A model generated the notes under the pieces. It did no database searches. It was not told the origin of the DNA and saw only the letters and a list, made by a program, of their open reading frames with translations. Shown piece after piece: positions 48,936-58,257 of a stretch of DNA of 64,000 nt (position 1 is its first letter; each line of letters opens with the position of its first letter). The DNA is taken from contig NZ_CP012898.1 in NCBI RefSeq assembly GCF_001310225.1, positions 3,714,001-3,778,000 on the forward strand. The letters are read 5' to 3'. A program made the position numbers and the translations under genes. Origin of the DNA: Pseudalgibacter alginicilyticus (GTDB lineage: Bacteria > Bacteroidota > Bacteroidia > Flavobacteriales > Flavobacteriaceae).

Positions 48936-51527
48936 ATGAAAAAAATACTACTATTATTAATTCTTTTTTACACTACAACTCAGGCACAAGATGTACCGTT
49001 TAATTGCGATTATAATGCTTACTTGTTTCAATACAATGATGTGTTTGCTATTGATTTAGCATCTGGAAACTCATATGAAGTTGCCACCAATATTACAGGA
49101 GGAAATATTAATGCAACAGCTTATAATCCAGCTGACGGTTATATTTGGGGCTCTTTAAGTACACCAGACAAATCTATTGTACGAATTGGGAAAAACTTTG
49201 AAACTACTACTTTTTATATAGATGAATTACCAACTAATAATCGGTATGTTGGCGATGTAAGTGCAGATGGTATTTACTATTTGAAATCGGGGGGTACCAC
49301 TTATTATACTATTAACTTAAATCCAGAATCTAATAACTACGGAAAATATATTAAAACATTAGATTTATCAAAAAGTATTAATATTCATGATTGGGCTTTT
49401 AATGCAGTAGATGGTAAATTGTATACTGTTGAAAAGAAAACCAATATTTTATATAGAATTGAAGCTGAAACAGGAAGCATGGAAAATTTAGGTGCTGTAC
49501 CCATTCTTTCAGGATTAAAATACACTTATGGTGCTGTTTATTTTGATGCTTCGGGGCGTTTTTACGTTTCGGCTAATGAAACAGGAACTATTTATGTTAT
49601 TCAAAATGTTCAGAATTTAACAGGAACTAATATTATGGAGTCTAACCTTTTTGCTTTTGGTCCATCCAGTTCATCAAATGATGGTGCACGTTGTCCAACA
49701 GCCCCAGTACCTCAAGAAATTTGTGATAACGGAATTGATGATGATGGAGATGGCTTAACGGATTGTGAAGACCCATCTTGTTCAGGCTATGCAGGTTGTC
49801 CGGTTATAGAATTATCGGCTTCATCAAGTGCTAATGCAGGGGGGTTAGAAAGTAATAATAGGCTGTCACAACAAATTAGTAAACGTAATTTTAATAGAGC
49901 AAAGAGCAATTATAAATTTGATAAAACGTTAGCAAAGCGTTTTTCAAAATCAAAAGTATATGGTAAGGCATCATCTGCCAAAGGCGTATTTCAATTGTCT
50001 GATTTAGTACCTCTTGAAGTTATAAATGAAGATGATGTTATAGAGTCTTCTCCAAATGATTTGATTGATATTACAAATGCTACCAAAGTTTATTCGGTAG
50101 ATTATATGAGACAAGATACAGCCGTAGCTTCCATATTAGTTCTTGAAACTGAAGATGGTGTTTATGAGCATACCAAATATATTTGCGACAGGTTGTTGGG
50201 GGCAGAGTTAATTTCGGTATCAACTATTGAAATTAATGAACAAAAATTCATAAAATCATTAATTAGAAATATAGATGGCTCTTTAGAATTTGTATTGAGT
50301 CTCTCAGTAAAATCAATAAACAATGAGGCTGATTTTGCAGTTGAAAGTCATTGGAATTTAGATAAATATGAAAGTAATGTTGGGTATTATAATTTTCAAA
50401 TATGGTCAAACTCTTTAGATGATTTATATAGCTTAGGCGAAGAAGTACTTCGCTTAATAGCGGTTCAAAAACCAATAATAAGTTACAACAACTCAACGCC
50501 CCCAACGGTATTTGTAAGATCAGGTCAATATCAAAACGGTAAGTTAAACTTGCAAATTGTAAATACCAATAGAAGTGAGTCTGTTGCGTTTGACGGTGGT
50601 TTAAGAAGCACAGAAACTGAAAGTGTAGCCTATGTGGCCTCTACCATAAACCTAAATGGGGATTATATTTCTGAAATTGAAGTAGATGCAGGAAGCTTGT
50701 TTGATATTGGTTTTAGAATTGGTGATGGAGTAGCCACTCCTGATGATTTATTTATGTCTGATGGTCCTTGGGGATATGATGATGCGGCTTCAACAACTTC
50801 CGTAATAAACTATGCTGTTAAAGCTAATGAAACTCAGTTTGATACTGAGGAATACCCTATAGAACGAAATATAACTTTAAAAGCTACCACAAGCGATTAT
50901 GTTGCAGCTTATAGAGCATTAACACCAAAATTTAATCCCATAGATTTAACAGGTTATGTGAGTTTTAAATTGCAGGCAAAGGGTACAGGAACACTTATTG
51001 TTAGATTGGTGAAAGAAACTGTTGCCAATTGGGAAACACAATATAAAACAAGTATAGAATTAACAGATGATTTGAAGGATTATACTTTGTTGTTTTCAGA
51101 TTTTAAGTCTACTAGTGGTGTGCCTATGGAAGTAACCGATGTTACTTCTATAGTATTCACTATGTTGGCTGAAAATGGAGAAGAAACTACAAAAGAAATG
51201 ACTTTAGAGCAGTTGCGTTTTTCAACTAATAGTACAAGTACACTTGCTATTGAAAATGTTAGTTTAGAGGATGAAACAGATGTATTTGCCACTCCAAACC
51301 CAATGAAAACAAGATCAAGTTTTTATTTTACAGCACAGACATCTGAAAGCGTTGAGCTAATGGTGTATAATCAAGTAGGGAGCTTAGTTAAACAAATAGG
51401 TTTTAGTGCTGTAAAAGGTGAAAATAAGCTGGTTTTAAAAAGAGAAGGTTTAAGTTCTGGATTGTATTTCTGTAAAATTAAAAGTAGTAATACAACTTAC
51501 AAAACAATAAAATTACTCCTGGACTAA
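48936..51527 (+). CDS. Secreted protein with T9SS C-terminal sorting domain
   Basis: The 863-residue protein has a signal peptide (to about residue 17, TQAQ). An N-terminal repeat domain (about 20-255) resembles DUF6923-type propellers. A calcium-binding-like stretch follows (CDNGIDDDGDGLTDCEDPSC, about 263-282), then a large middle region that I do not recognise. A C-terminal type A T9SS sorting domain (about 785-863, from TPNPMKTRSSFYF to KTIKLLLD) ends it. It should be exported by the type IX system to the surface or matrix. It has its own copy of the bipartite element, so it is probably co-regulated with the NO-sensing operon; it may be an adhesin or matrix protein. Confidence 0.8.
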   Translation: MKKILLLLILFYTTTQAQDVPFNCDYNAYLFQYNDVFAIDLASGNSYEVATNITGGNINATAYNPADGYIWGSLSTPDKSIVRIGKNFETTTFYIDELPTNNRYVGDVSADGIYYLKSGGTTYYTINLNPESNNYGKYIKTLDLSKSINIHDWAFNAVDGKLYTVEKKTNILYRIEAETGSMENLGAVPILSGLKYTYGAVYFDASGRFYVSANETGTIYVIQNVQNLTGTNIMESNLFAFGPSSSSNDGARCPTAPVPQEICDNGIDDDGDGLTDCEDPSCSGYAGCPVIELSASSSANAGGLESNNRLSQQISKRNFNRAKSNYKFDKTLAKRFSKSKVYGKASSAKGVFQLSDLVPLEVINEDDVIESSPNDLIDITNATKVYSVDYMRQDTAVASILVLETEDGVYEHTKYICDRLLGAELISVSTIEINEQKFIKSLIRNIDGSLEFVLSLSVKSINNEADFAVESHWNLDKYESNVGYYNFQIWSNSLDDLYSLGEEVLRLIAVQKPIISYNNSTPPTVFVRSGQYQNGKLNLQIVNTNRSESVAFDGGLRSTETESVAYVASTINLNGDYISEIEVDAGSLFDIGFRIGDGVATPDDLFMSDGPWGYDDAASTTSVINYAVKANETQFDTEEYPIERNITLKATTSDYVAAYRALTPKFNPIDLTGYVSFKLQAKGTGTLIVRLVKETVANWETQYKTSIELTDDLKDYTLLFSDFKSTSGVPMEVTDVTSIVFTMLAENGEETTKEMTLEQLRFSTNSTSTLAIENVSLEDETDVFATPNPMKTRSSFYFTAQTSESVELMVYNQVGSLVKQIGFSAVKGENKLVLKREGLSSGLYFCKIKSSNTTYKTIKLLLD

Positions 51528-51553
51528 TTAATAGCAAATTATTCTTTGTAGTA

Positions 51554-51587
51554 AGGCAAAAGACGAAAGTTTTTTGCCTTTTTTTAT
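51554..51587 (+). terminator. Intrinsic terminator after the T9SS cargo gene
   Basis: AGGCAAAA (51554-51561) pairs with TTTTGCCT (51572-51579), and a long T-run follows. Confidence 0.8.
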
Positions 51588-51687
51588 TTATTTGTGGTAT
51601 ATTTCGTCGTAAATATAATTGACCATTGATAAGATGTGTTCTTATCTTTTAGTTGTAAACAATGCCAAAAAAAGATTCGAACTAACT

Positions 51688-53247
51688 ATGAAATTAACGA
51701 AACTAAAACTTTTTAACTTCAAAAAATTCGAATTTTTAGAGGTAGATTTTAAAGACAATCTGAATGTCATAATTGGAGATAATGAATCAGGAAAAAGCTC
51801 AATTCTCTTAGCAATTGATTTGACTCTAAGAGGAAGTAGAAACAGAATTGAAACAGAAGGCTTAGATTTACTTTTTAATTCAAAATCCATAGAAAATTTC
51901 TTTCTTACCAATACTTATGAAACCTTACCAAAACTTAAAGTTGAATTATATTTCGACAATCTAGGAGATAAAGACGATTATTACGGGAGAAACAATAGTG
52001 AAGGAATTGACAAATTTGGAATTTCATTAATCTGTGAACCTAGAGATGAATTAAGCAAAGATATTTCAGAGATTTTGGCAGAAGGAAAACAAAACTTTCC
52101 TTTCGAATATTATTCTATTGCATTTCATAAATTTTCTGGACAACCTTATTTAAGTTTCAGAAAAGATTTTAAGCATATACTTTTAGACAACACATTAATT
52201 AATAATGAATATGCTACAAATCAATACATAAAAACTTTGTATGATAGTCACGTTACTTTATCAGAGAGAAATAAACATTTAAATGAATATCGTAAATATA
52301 AAAATAATTACAGAGAGACAATATTAGAAGATGTAAATAAGAAAACTGGAGACTACAAATTTGGAATTAAAAACGATAAAAAATCCAATCTAGTTACTGA
52401 CTTAACAATTACTGAAGAAAATATTGATATTCAAAATAAAGGTAAAGGTCGTCAATGCTTTATAAAAACAGAATTTGCACTACAAAAGAATCAAAATGAA
52501 TTAGATTTCATCTTATTAGAAGAACCTGAAAATCATCTAAGTCATTTAAATATGAAAAATCTAATTTCTCGAATAGATGATTCTAAGAATAAACAAATCT
52601 TTATTGCTACTCATAGTAACTTAATAAGTTCTAGGTTAGATTTAAGAAATACAATTTTACTAAATAGCAATAGTTCTATTTCAATAAATTTAAGCCATTT
52701 AGAAGACTCTACTGCTAGCTTTTTTATGAAAGCACCAGATAATAATATATTAGAATTTATTCTATCTAAAAAAGTGATTTTAGTTGAAGGAGATGCAGAA
52801 TTCATACTCCTAGAACGATTTTTTGAGATAATAACAAGTAAAAAACCTAATGAACTAAATTGTCATATAATTTCTGTTGGAGGAACAAGTTTTAAAAGAT
52901 ATTTAGAAATATCAAAATTACTTGAAGTCAAAACAGCTGTAATCAGAGACAATGACAATGACTACCAAAAAAACTGTATAGATAGATATTCTAAATATAT
53001 AACTCCAAACATTAAGGTATTCTCCGAAACGGATAATTCAATTTCAACATTTGAAATATCAATGTTTAATACCAATACAAAAATTTGTAATGACTTATTT
53101 CTACCTGGGAGGAAAACTAAATCAGTTCAGGACTTTATGCTTGATGAAAAAGCTGATTGTGCATTTGAATTATTAGATAAAAAAAGTGAAGAACTTAAAG
53201 TTCCTACCTACATAAAAGAAGCAATAGAATGGTTGATAAAAAATTAA
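51688..53247 (+). CDS. OLD-family ATPase/TOPRIM nuclease (GajA-like)
   Basis: The protein has 519 residues from the preferred ATG at 51688; an upstream ATG at 51619 would add 23 residues before the conserved N-terminus. The ABC-type ATPase has Walker A G30-DNESGKS, Walker B LDFILLEEPENHLS and an H-loop IATHSN. A C-terminal TOPRIM domain carries E367 (VILVEGDAEF) and an acidic cluster D421/D423/D425. This is the architecture of OLD nucleases and of GajA of the Gabija anti-phage system. Its 3' end overlaps the following helicase gene by 19 bases, the normal Gabija gene order. Confidence 0.85.
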   Translation: MKLTKLKLFNFKKFEFLEVDFKDNLNVIIGDNESGKSSILLAIDLTLRGSRNRIETEGLDLLFNSKSIENFFLTNTYETLPKLKVELYFDNLGDKDDYYGRNNSEGIDKFGISLICEPRDELSKDISEILAEGKQNFPFEYYSIAFHKFSGQPYLSFRKDFKHILLDNTLINNEYATNQYIKTLYDSHVTLSERNKHLNEYRKYKNNYRETILEDVNKKTGDYKFGIKNDKKSNLVTDLTITEENIDIQNKGKGRQCFIKTEFALQKNQNELDFILLEEPENHLSHLNMKNLISRIDDSKNKQIFIATHSNLISSRLDLRNTILLNSNSSISINLSHLEDSTASFFMKAPDNNILEFILSKKVILVEGDAEFILLERFFEIITSKKPNELNCHIISVGGTSFKRYLEISKLLEVKTAVIRDNDNDYQKNCIDRYSKYITPNIKVFSETDNSISTFEISMFNTNTKICNDLFLPGRKTKSVQDFMLDEKADCAFELLDKKSEELKVPTYIKEAIEWLIKN

Positions 53248-54251
53248 TCTTAGCTGTTGCTGGCTCAGGAAAAACGACCAATCTAATAGATAAACTAAAT
53301 TTAACAGAAAGATTTTATTTAGTTACTTATACAATTACAAATGCAAGCTTAATTCGGTTAAGAATTATTAAAAAGTTTGGCTATTTACCCAACAACATAA
53401 AAGTATTCACTTATTTCAATTTTCTATATAGCTTCTGTATAAAACCTTTTTTATTCTATAAGTATAATCTCAAGGGAGTTTTTCTTGAAAATTCGCCAGA
53501 GCCAACTAATTATTTCAAAAATTCAAATATCAGAAAGTACATAAGTAAAAGTGGTTATGCTTATCACAATAGGTTGGGAAAATTAATAGAACACGAAAAT
53601 TTAATAGAAGATATTAAGTTAAGGTTAGAAAAATTCTGTGACCACTTTTATTATGATGAAGTACAAGACTTAGGAGGTCACGATTTTAATTTTATAATGG
53701 AACTATCAAAATCCAATGTCAATTTCCTATTTGTAGGAGACTTCTATCAACAAACATATGTGACAAGTTTTGACAGAAATGTAAATGGAACTCTACACAA
53801 AGATTATGACAAATATTTGAAAAGGTATGAAGACTTTAATATTTCTATTGACTTAGAAACCTTGAGCAATAGTTGGAGATGCAGTCCTACAATATGTAAT
53901 TATATTTCAGAAAACTTAGGTATTCTAATCGGCTCACACAGAACTGACCCAACTGAAATTATATTAATTGAAGACAAAGAAAAATTATCTTCAATTATAA
54001 AAGATAATTCAATAATAAAGTTGGTGTATAACAATGCTAACAAAAGAGATTTTAGAGCAAAAAACTGGGGAGAATGTAAAGGAGAAGATGATTATATTGA
54101 TACTTGTATAATTATGAATGCTACAACTTTTAAATTATATAAAAAAGACGATTTAAATAATTTAGCGAATCGGACAAAAAACAAATTATATGTTGCTTTT
54201 TCAAGAACACGAGGGAATTGTTATTTAGTTGACGAGAAACTCTTGAAATAA
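53229..54251 (+). CDS. Compact UvrD/Rep-like helicase (GajB-like)
   Basis: The 340-residue superfamily 1 helicase has Walker A in LAVAGSGKTTNL, motif II D143-E144-V145-Q146-D147, motif III VGDFYQQTY, motif IV-like SWRCSPTIC and motif VI KLYVAFSRTR. It is clearly shorter than typical GajB proteins (nearer 490 residues), with reduced insert subdomains, yet every core motif is present. With the overlapping TOPRIM ATPase it forms a probable two-gene defence system; a compact Gabija variant is the best guess. Confidence 0.82.
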   Translation: MVDKKLILAVAGSGKTTNLIDKLNLTERFYLVTYTITNASLIRLRIIKKFGYLPNNIKVFTYFNFLYSFCIKPFLFYKYNLKGVFLENSPEPTNYFKNSNIRKYISKSGYAYHNRLGKLIEHENLIEDIKLRLEKFCDHFYYDEVQDLGGHDFNFIMELSKSNVNFLFVGDFYQQTYVTSFDRNVNGTLHKDYDKYLKRYEDFNISIDLETLSNSWRCSPTICNYISENLGILIGSHRTDPTEIILIEDKEKLSSIIKDNSIIKLVYNNANKRDFRAKNWGECKGEDDYIDTCIIMNATTFKLYKKDDLNNLANRTKNKLYVAFSRTRGNCYLVDEKLLK

Positions 54252-54473
54252 AGCACAGTTTACAACAATGCATAAAAAACATAGGGCATTTGTGTTAACT
54301 CCAAAGTTCTGTGTTTATTTACAAAGTTCGCTAAATATAAAATTTGGTATTTAAACCAAAAATAAAAGCAAAACGTTTATATTTAGCTAAGTGTTAAAAC
54401 CAATATGTAGTGCTTATTACCTGCCCTACGTTTCTTATACTAACCGTTGGGTAACAGCAAAAAAAAATGAAAA
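54252..54473. other. Cassette-like intergenic element after the helicase gene
   Basis: It begins 13 bases after the stop with CAACAATGCATAA and an imperfect inverted repeat, and ends with CCGTTGGGTAAC just before the next gene. Similar CAACA starts follow the next two genes. Its function is unknown. Confidence 0.35.
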
Positions 54474-54971
54474 ATGAAAAAGAAAATTATTTTACTAATC
54501 TTAATATTTTCATTAAGTATTAGTTTTCAAGCTCAGACAAAATTTAAAAATTTAACTGATAAAAAAGGGCTTGAATTTCTAAATAATTTGAATTTAAACA
54601 TTATTAGTTTAGTTCCAACCAAAAAAGAATATGAAAGCTTTAATGAAAAAATACATAACAAAATTATACCTGCAGAATATATAAAGTACATAGATTCTAT
54701 AGATTACTCGAAATTCAATAATAAATTATCATTTATTAAAATTTATTCACAAAATAGATCATACAGAAGTCAAAACTCATATGAGGTAAAAAAAATGAAA
54801 AGAAAAGATTCGTTGTCATTGACAAATATTCATCTTGACATGAAAATAAAAGACTATATAATTGATTATAAAGAATATCAGAATCAAAAAATTGAATATG
54901 AGATAATTGAAAAAAAATTAAAAGATAGAAAAATACAACATCGAATTGTTTTTTTTAAAACTATAAACTAA
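54474..54971 (+). CDS. Secreted hypothetical protein
   Basis: The 165-residue protein has a clear signal peptide (MKKKIILLILIFSLSISFQAQ) and a lysine-rich, hydrophilic remainder without recognisable motifs. It lies alone between cassette-like intergenic elements: GTTGGGTAAC before it and TTACCCAAC after it form a partial inverted repeat. No function can be proposed. Confidence 0.55.
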   Translation: MKKKIILLILIFSLSISFQAQTKFKNLTDKKGLEFLNNLNLNIISLVPTKKEYESFNEKIHNKIIPAEYIKYIDSIDYSKFNNKLSFIKIYSQNRSYRSQNSYEVKKMKRKDSLSLTNIHLDMKIKDYIIDYKEYQNQKIEYEIIEKKLKDRKIQHRIVFFKTIN

Positions 54972-55290
54972 AGTCATTTATTATACACAATAAAGCCATT
55001 ACCCAACACCGGCTAAAATTAATACGGTTTGAAGCTTAAAATGAGAGTTTAAAATTCATTTGTCCGCAAAAACAATTTGTCTTAGTTTTAAGTCAAATAA
55101 AAAACTAAACAAATGGTTTTTGCTAAATTTTATGCCCGAGTAAAGTTAACAAATCCAAAACAGCGTAAATCAATTATTAACCTGTAGCCATATTTCAGGA
55201 CTAGATAACTAAAAATGAGTCCATTTCTTGTCATAGGACAATTTAAAATTAGACTCAATCGGTTAATTTAGCTAAAATAAAATTGAACGA
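54972..55290. other. Cassette-like intergenic region
   Basis: About 319 bases without a gene. It starts with TTACCCAACACCGGC (54998 onward), the inverse of GTTGGGTAAC at 54446 onward. The rest is AT-rich, with no hairpin or ORF that I could support. Confidence 0.4.
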
Positions 55291-55743
55291 ATGAAAACAA
55301 TTTTTGACAAAAATATTCGAGAACAACTTATCAATAGAATTAACAAAATCAACAAAGAAAATAATGCCGAATGGGGTAAAATGAACCTTATCCAAATGCT
55401 CAAACACAATACTTATTGGAATAAATGGATTCTTGGAAAAGAAAATCACAAGTATAAACAAGCTTTTTTGGGGAAAATATTTGGAAAAATAGCTTTGAAG
55501 AAAATGATAAAGGACGAGAAGCCTTTTGATAAAAACATTCCCACTTCCGACCAGTTTAAAGTAAAGGAATCGACTGGTAATATTGAATATGAAAAATCAG
55601 AATGGATTTCATTAATTAAAGAATATGAAAAATTTAATAATCTGAGCTTTATCCACGATTTTTTCGGCAAAATGACAAAGGAACAAATCGGAGTATTGGT
55701 TTACAAACATACCGACCACCATTTAAGGCAGTTTGGAACATGA
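55291..55743 (+). CDS. DUF1569 (DinB-fold) protein
   Basis: The 150-residue soluble protein is typical of DUF1569, a DinB/YfiT-like four-helix fold. MLKHNTYWNKW near the N-terminus and YKHTDHHLRQFG at the C-terminus supply the conserved histidines that may bind metal. Family members are of unknown or thiol-transferase-like function. It sits in the accessory island and shows no link to the defence genes. Confidence 0.8.
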   Translation: MKTIFDKNIREQLINRINKINKENNAEWGKMNLIQMLKHNTYWNKWILGKENHKYKQAFLGKIFGKIALKKMIKDEKPFDKNIPTSDQFKVKESTGNIEYEKSEWISLIKEYEKFNNLSFIHDFFGKMTKEQIGVLVYKHTDHHLRQFGT

Positions 55744-56043
55744 AAAAGCCAGTTGCCAACAATGTATAACCGCAATTACGGCTGAATCTACAAAAAAACC
55801 TTGGAAAAACAGACATTTTATACGCGTGGCCGATGAAATTGAATTTGGAGCACCTTAAAGGAAAGTAATTTTAAGAAAGTGTGCGTCAATTTTTCGGATG
55901 CGGAATTAAACGAAACAGAAATTCATTCACTTTAGGGGCTGGAAACAAGAAATTCCTTGGAAAATATTTTTGCAGATTGAATATCATGAATCAGTTGATA
56001 TAGGATAATGTTTGTTAATCCTTCATTGTACATGATCAAAACG
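55744..56043. other. Intergenic region with possible decayed coding remnant
   Basis: About 300 bases. CAACAATGTATAACCGCAAT begins 15 bases after the DUF1569 stop and resembles the element after the helicase gene. In one plus frame, 55843-55935 reads as a plausible protein tail (SNFKKVCVNFSDAELNETE), but an upstream stop and frame change argue for a remnant. No other feature was found. Confidence 0.35.
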
Positions 56044-58104
56044 TTAGTCTCTAAAAAAAGGTTTATCAAATAAATACCATTTAAAACGCAACCCAATTTC
56101 AGTAAAAGTAAAGCCAGCTGCTGTTGCAGAGGCAATATTGCTTCGAATGCCATAAACATTTAATAGGGTGCGTTCCGTAAACTTATATCCTAACTTAGTT
56201 TGTATGCGGTAAGTACTTTGGCTGTTATCGTCTTCAATATATTGTAATCCAGTGGCGACCGTTAGCTCGTAAAACCATGCGTTGGGTTGTGTAATGGCTT
56301 CATCTTTAATCAAATTAACAAAAACTTCAGCAGCATTAAATTTTTCTGGGCTAAAATAAACAGTAGGGACTTGATTTTTGAAAGTAATGTATTGGTAGTT
56401 CAAACCTGCTTTTAAAGCAGGTTTGCTAAGTATGTTATAATATAACGAGGTAAATAAAAGATTTCTAGTATTATCGTCATTTTGCCAGGTATAAAAATAC
56501 TGTGTAAACCATCCAAAATTGAAATTCGTGCTTAGGTTATAATTGGCGTACAGATTATTCATTACAATTTCACGATTTAATAATTCAGCATTAAAACTTT
56601 GTATTTCGCTTTTATAGCCAATATCTAAAACTTGTAGTTTAAATGGTTTTATATTTAAAGCTAAATTGGTAACAAACTGATTATAATCGTTTGTGTTGGC
56701 TTTTGCCGAGGTTACGCCCGCTAACCCTTTAAAGGTGATGTTTGGCAATAGCTGGTAGGATAATCCTAATGAAAAATCGTTTGAGGTGGCATCATTATTA
56801 GTTACCTTGTTGCTGGTTGTTCTGTAGCTATAGTTTGCTAACCATTTAAATTTTGTTGAAGTTGGAAATTCAATACGGGTTTGTATGCTAAAGGCTTTAT
56901 TATCGCCATTGTCAAACGAGTAGGAGGTGTTTGTTTCCCAAAAAGGAGTGAAATTGGTGTTTAAGGTTTTAATAAAATTTGAGGCATCTTTTTGCTTATC
57001 ATAAATCTTTAGGGTGTTTTCTGCCGCGAGATAAGCATCATTATAAATACCAATGGCTTTTAAGGCATTGGCTTTTCCTAAGTTTCCATCAAATGACGTG
57101 CTGTCGTTTTTTAAGATATGATTATAATCTGTTAGGCTCTTTTTAAAATCACTTTTATAAATATTGAGAGTGGCACGTAATGCAAGAACCCAATTTTCAT
57201 TTGGTTTACGTTCTATTAAATTTGAAATAAGCGTATTAGCCGTTTTAAATTTTTTATTCCAAATGAGGGCTTGTATGTAGCGTTCGGTAGTTGCTTGTTT
57301 TAGTTCAGGATTCGTATTTGTTTCTAAGCTTAAAAAACTTTCTGTGCTTATTTGTAATGCTTTTTTTTCTTTGCCATTTAAATGAGAAACTAAAGCTAAA
57401 CCATTTAAAGCAATTTGTTTGTTTTCAGGTTTTTCTGCTAATAAATTATAAGTGGTTTCAGCTTCATCAAATTTTTCAGCTATTAAATACAAGTTTGCAA
57501 GATTTAATAAACTGTCTTTATCATCTTTAAAAAGAGAAAGGTTTTCTTTTAATAAACGTTCGGCTTCATCGTAATTTTGAGCTTGTTGATTTTGATATGC
57601 ATAGCCTAAATATATATATTTTTTTGAGGTTAATGCATTGGGGTTTCCAGGTAAAACTTTTAAAGCTTTATTTACAAACATTAGAGCTCCATCGTAAATT
57701 TTAAGATTAGAAAGTGTATTGGCATACCCTAAAAGGGCAGGGAAACTTTGTTTATCTTCTTTAATTAAAATGTTATAAAATGATTTGGCTTCTGCATAGT
57801 TTTTATTCCAAAGTAAGGCTTCTGCATAGTTAAGTTTTATTTCAAAATCGTTTGGATATACTTTTAATAAATCGGTAAAAATAGCCACTGCTTTTTCAGA
57901 TTGACCTTGTAAACCAACCGCACGACCATAACATAACTTAGCCGTTTTATTAGTTGAGTGGTTTTTTAAAACAGTCTCAAAAAAAGTTTCTGCTTTAGCA
58001 TATTTACCCGTTTCTAAATAGGAAAACCCTTCTTGCATATCTTGGGCATAAGCAAAACTTGTTATGATAAACAAGCATAATTTTATGTAATATTTATTGG
58101 GCAT
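56044..58104 (-). CDS. TPR-repeat outer-membrane beta-barrel protein (polysaccharide exporter-like)
   Basis: The 686-residue protein has a signal peptide (to about residue 20, FAYAQ), then TPR repeats from about 25 to 380, and a C-terminal beta-barrel of the YaiO type (about 390-686, ending TEIGLRFKWYLFDKPFFRD). A periplasmic TPR scaffold fused to an outer-membrane barrel is the layout of exopolysaccharide export proteins such as PelB, PgaA and BcsC. It is divergent from the STAS-flippase genes, and bipartite element C lies in the shared upstream region, 47 bases from its start codon. Confidence 0.82.
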   Translation of the reverse strand: MPNKYYIKLCLFIITSFAYAQDMQEGFSYLETGKYAKAETFFETVLKNHSTNKTAKLCYGRAVGLQGQSEKAVAIFTDLLKVYPNDFEIKLNYAEALLWNKNYAEAKSFYNILIKEDKQSFPALLGYANTLSNLKIYDGALMFVNKALKVLPGNPNALTSKKYIYLGYAYQNQQAQNYDEAERLLKENLSLFKDDKDSLLNLANLYLIAEKFDEAETTYNLLAEKPENKQIALNGLALVSHLNGKEKKALQISTESFLSLETNTNPELKQATTERYIQALIWNKKFKTANTLISNLIERKPNENWVLALRATLNIYKSDFKKSLTDYNHILKNDSTSFDGNLGKANALKAIGIYNDAYLAAENTLKIYDKQKDASNFIKTLNTNFTPFWETNTSYSFDNGDNKAFSIQTRIEFPTSTKFKWLANYSYRTTSNKVTNNDATSNDFSLGLSYQLLPNITFKGLAGVTSAKANTNDYNQFVTNLALNIKPFKLQVLDIGYKSEIQSFNAELLNREIVMNNLYANYNLSTNFNFGWFTQYFYTWQNDDNTRNLLFTSLYYNILSKPALKAGLNYQYITFKNQVPTVYFSPEKFNAAEVFVNLIKDEAITQPNAWFYELTVATGLQYIEDDNSQSTYRIQTKLGYKFTERTLLNVYGIRSNIASATAAGFTFTEIGLRFKWYLFDKPFFRD

Positions 58105-58150
58105 CTTGTACGTTTTTTATGATAGTGCAAGTTAGTCATTCCAATTCAAT

Positions 58151-58184
58151 CATTCGTCTACAGCAAATTGCAACTCACCGAAAT
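58151..58184 (+). promoter_or_regulatory. Bipartite CATTCGTCTACA element C
   Basis: CATTCGTCTACA is followed at offset 27 by ACCGAAA. It starts 61 bases before GATATTTG (58212-58219), a one-mismatch -7 element. It lies between the divergent TPR-barrel gene and the STAS gene. Confidence 0.72.
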
Positions 58185-58211
58185 TTACTGGTGCTCTGTT
58201 GATTCTTGGGA

Positions 58212-58219
58212 GATATTTG
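58212..58219 (+). promoter_or_regulatory. Candidate -7 promoter element (GATATTTG) of the STAS-flippase genes
   Basis: One mismatch from TAnnTTTG, at the same distance from the bipartite element as in the other copies. It places transcription start downstream of the 58168 ATG, which decides the start of the STAS gene. Confidence 0.5.
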
Positions 58220-58257
58220 TACCAGCAACCAATGAAACCATTAACTATAACCTACAG

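Noticed and set aside
54441-55015. A complete integron attC site around the secreted orphan gene.
   Set aside because: Core-like GTTRRRY and RYYYAAC sequences are present, but I could not find both ends and the internal L boxes of one attC, and no integrase gene is in the window.
55843-55935. Short protein-like reading frame downstream of DUF1569.
   Set aside because: It has no start codon and depends on a frame change to extend; no family was recognised.
58105-58150. A mirrored -7 element making element C also drive the divergent TPR-barrel gene.
   Set aside because: No TAnnTTTG match was found on the minus strand at the expected distance, so control of that gene by element C remains only possible.
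58168-58257. N-terminal extension of the STAS protein.
   Set aside because: It would start within the repeated operator and upstream of the -7 element, and its residues do not fit the STAS domain.
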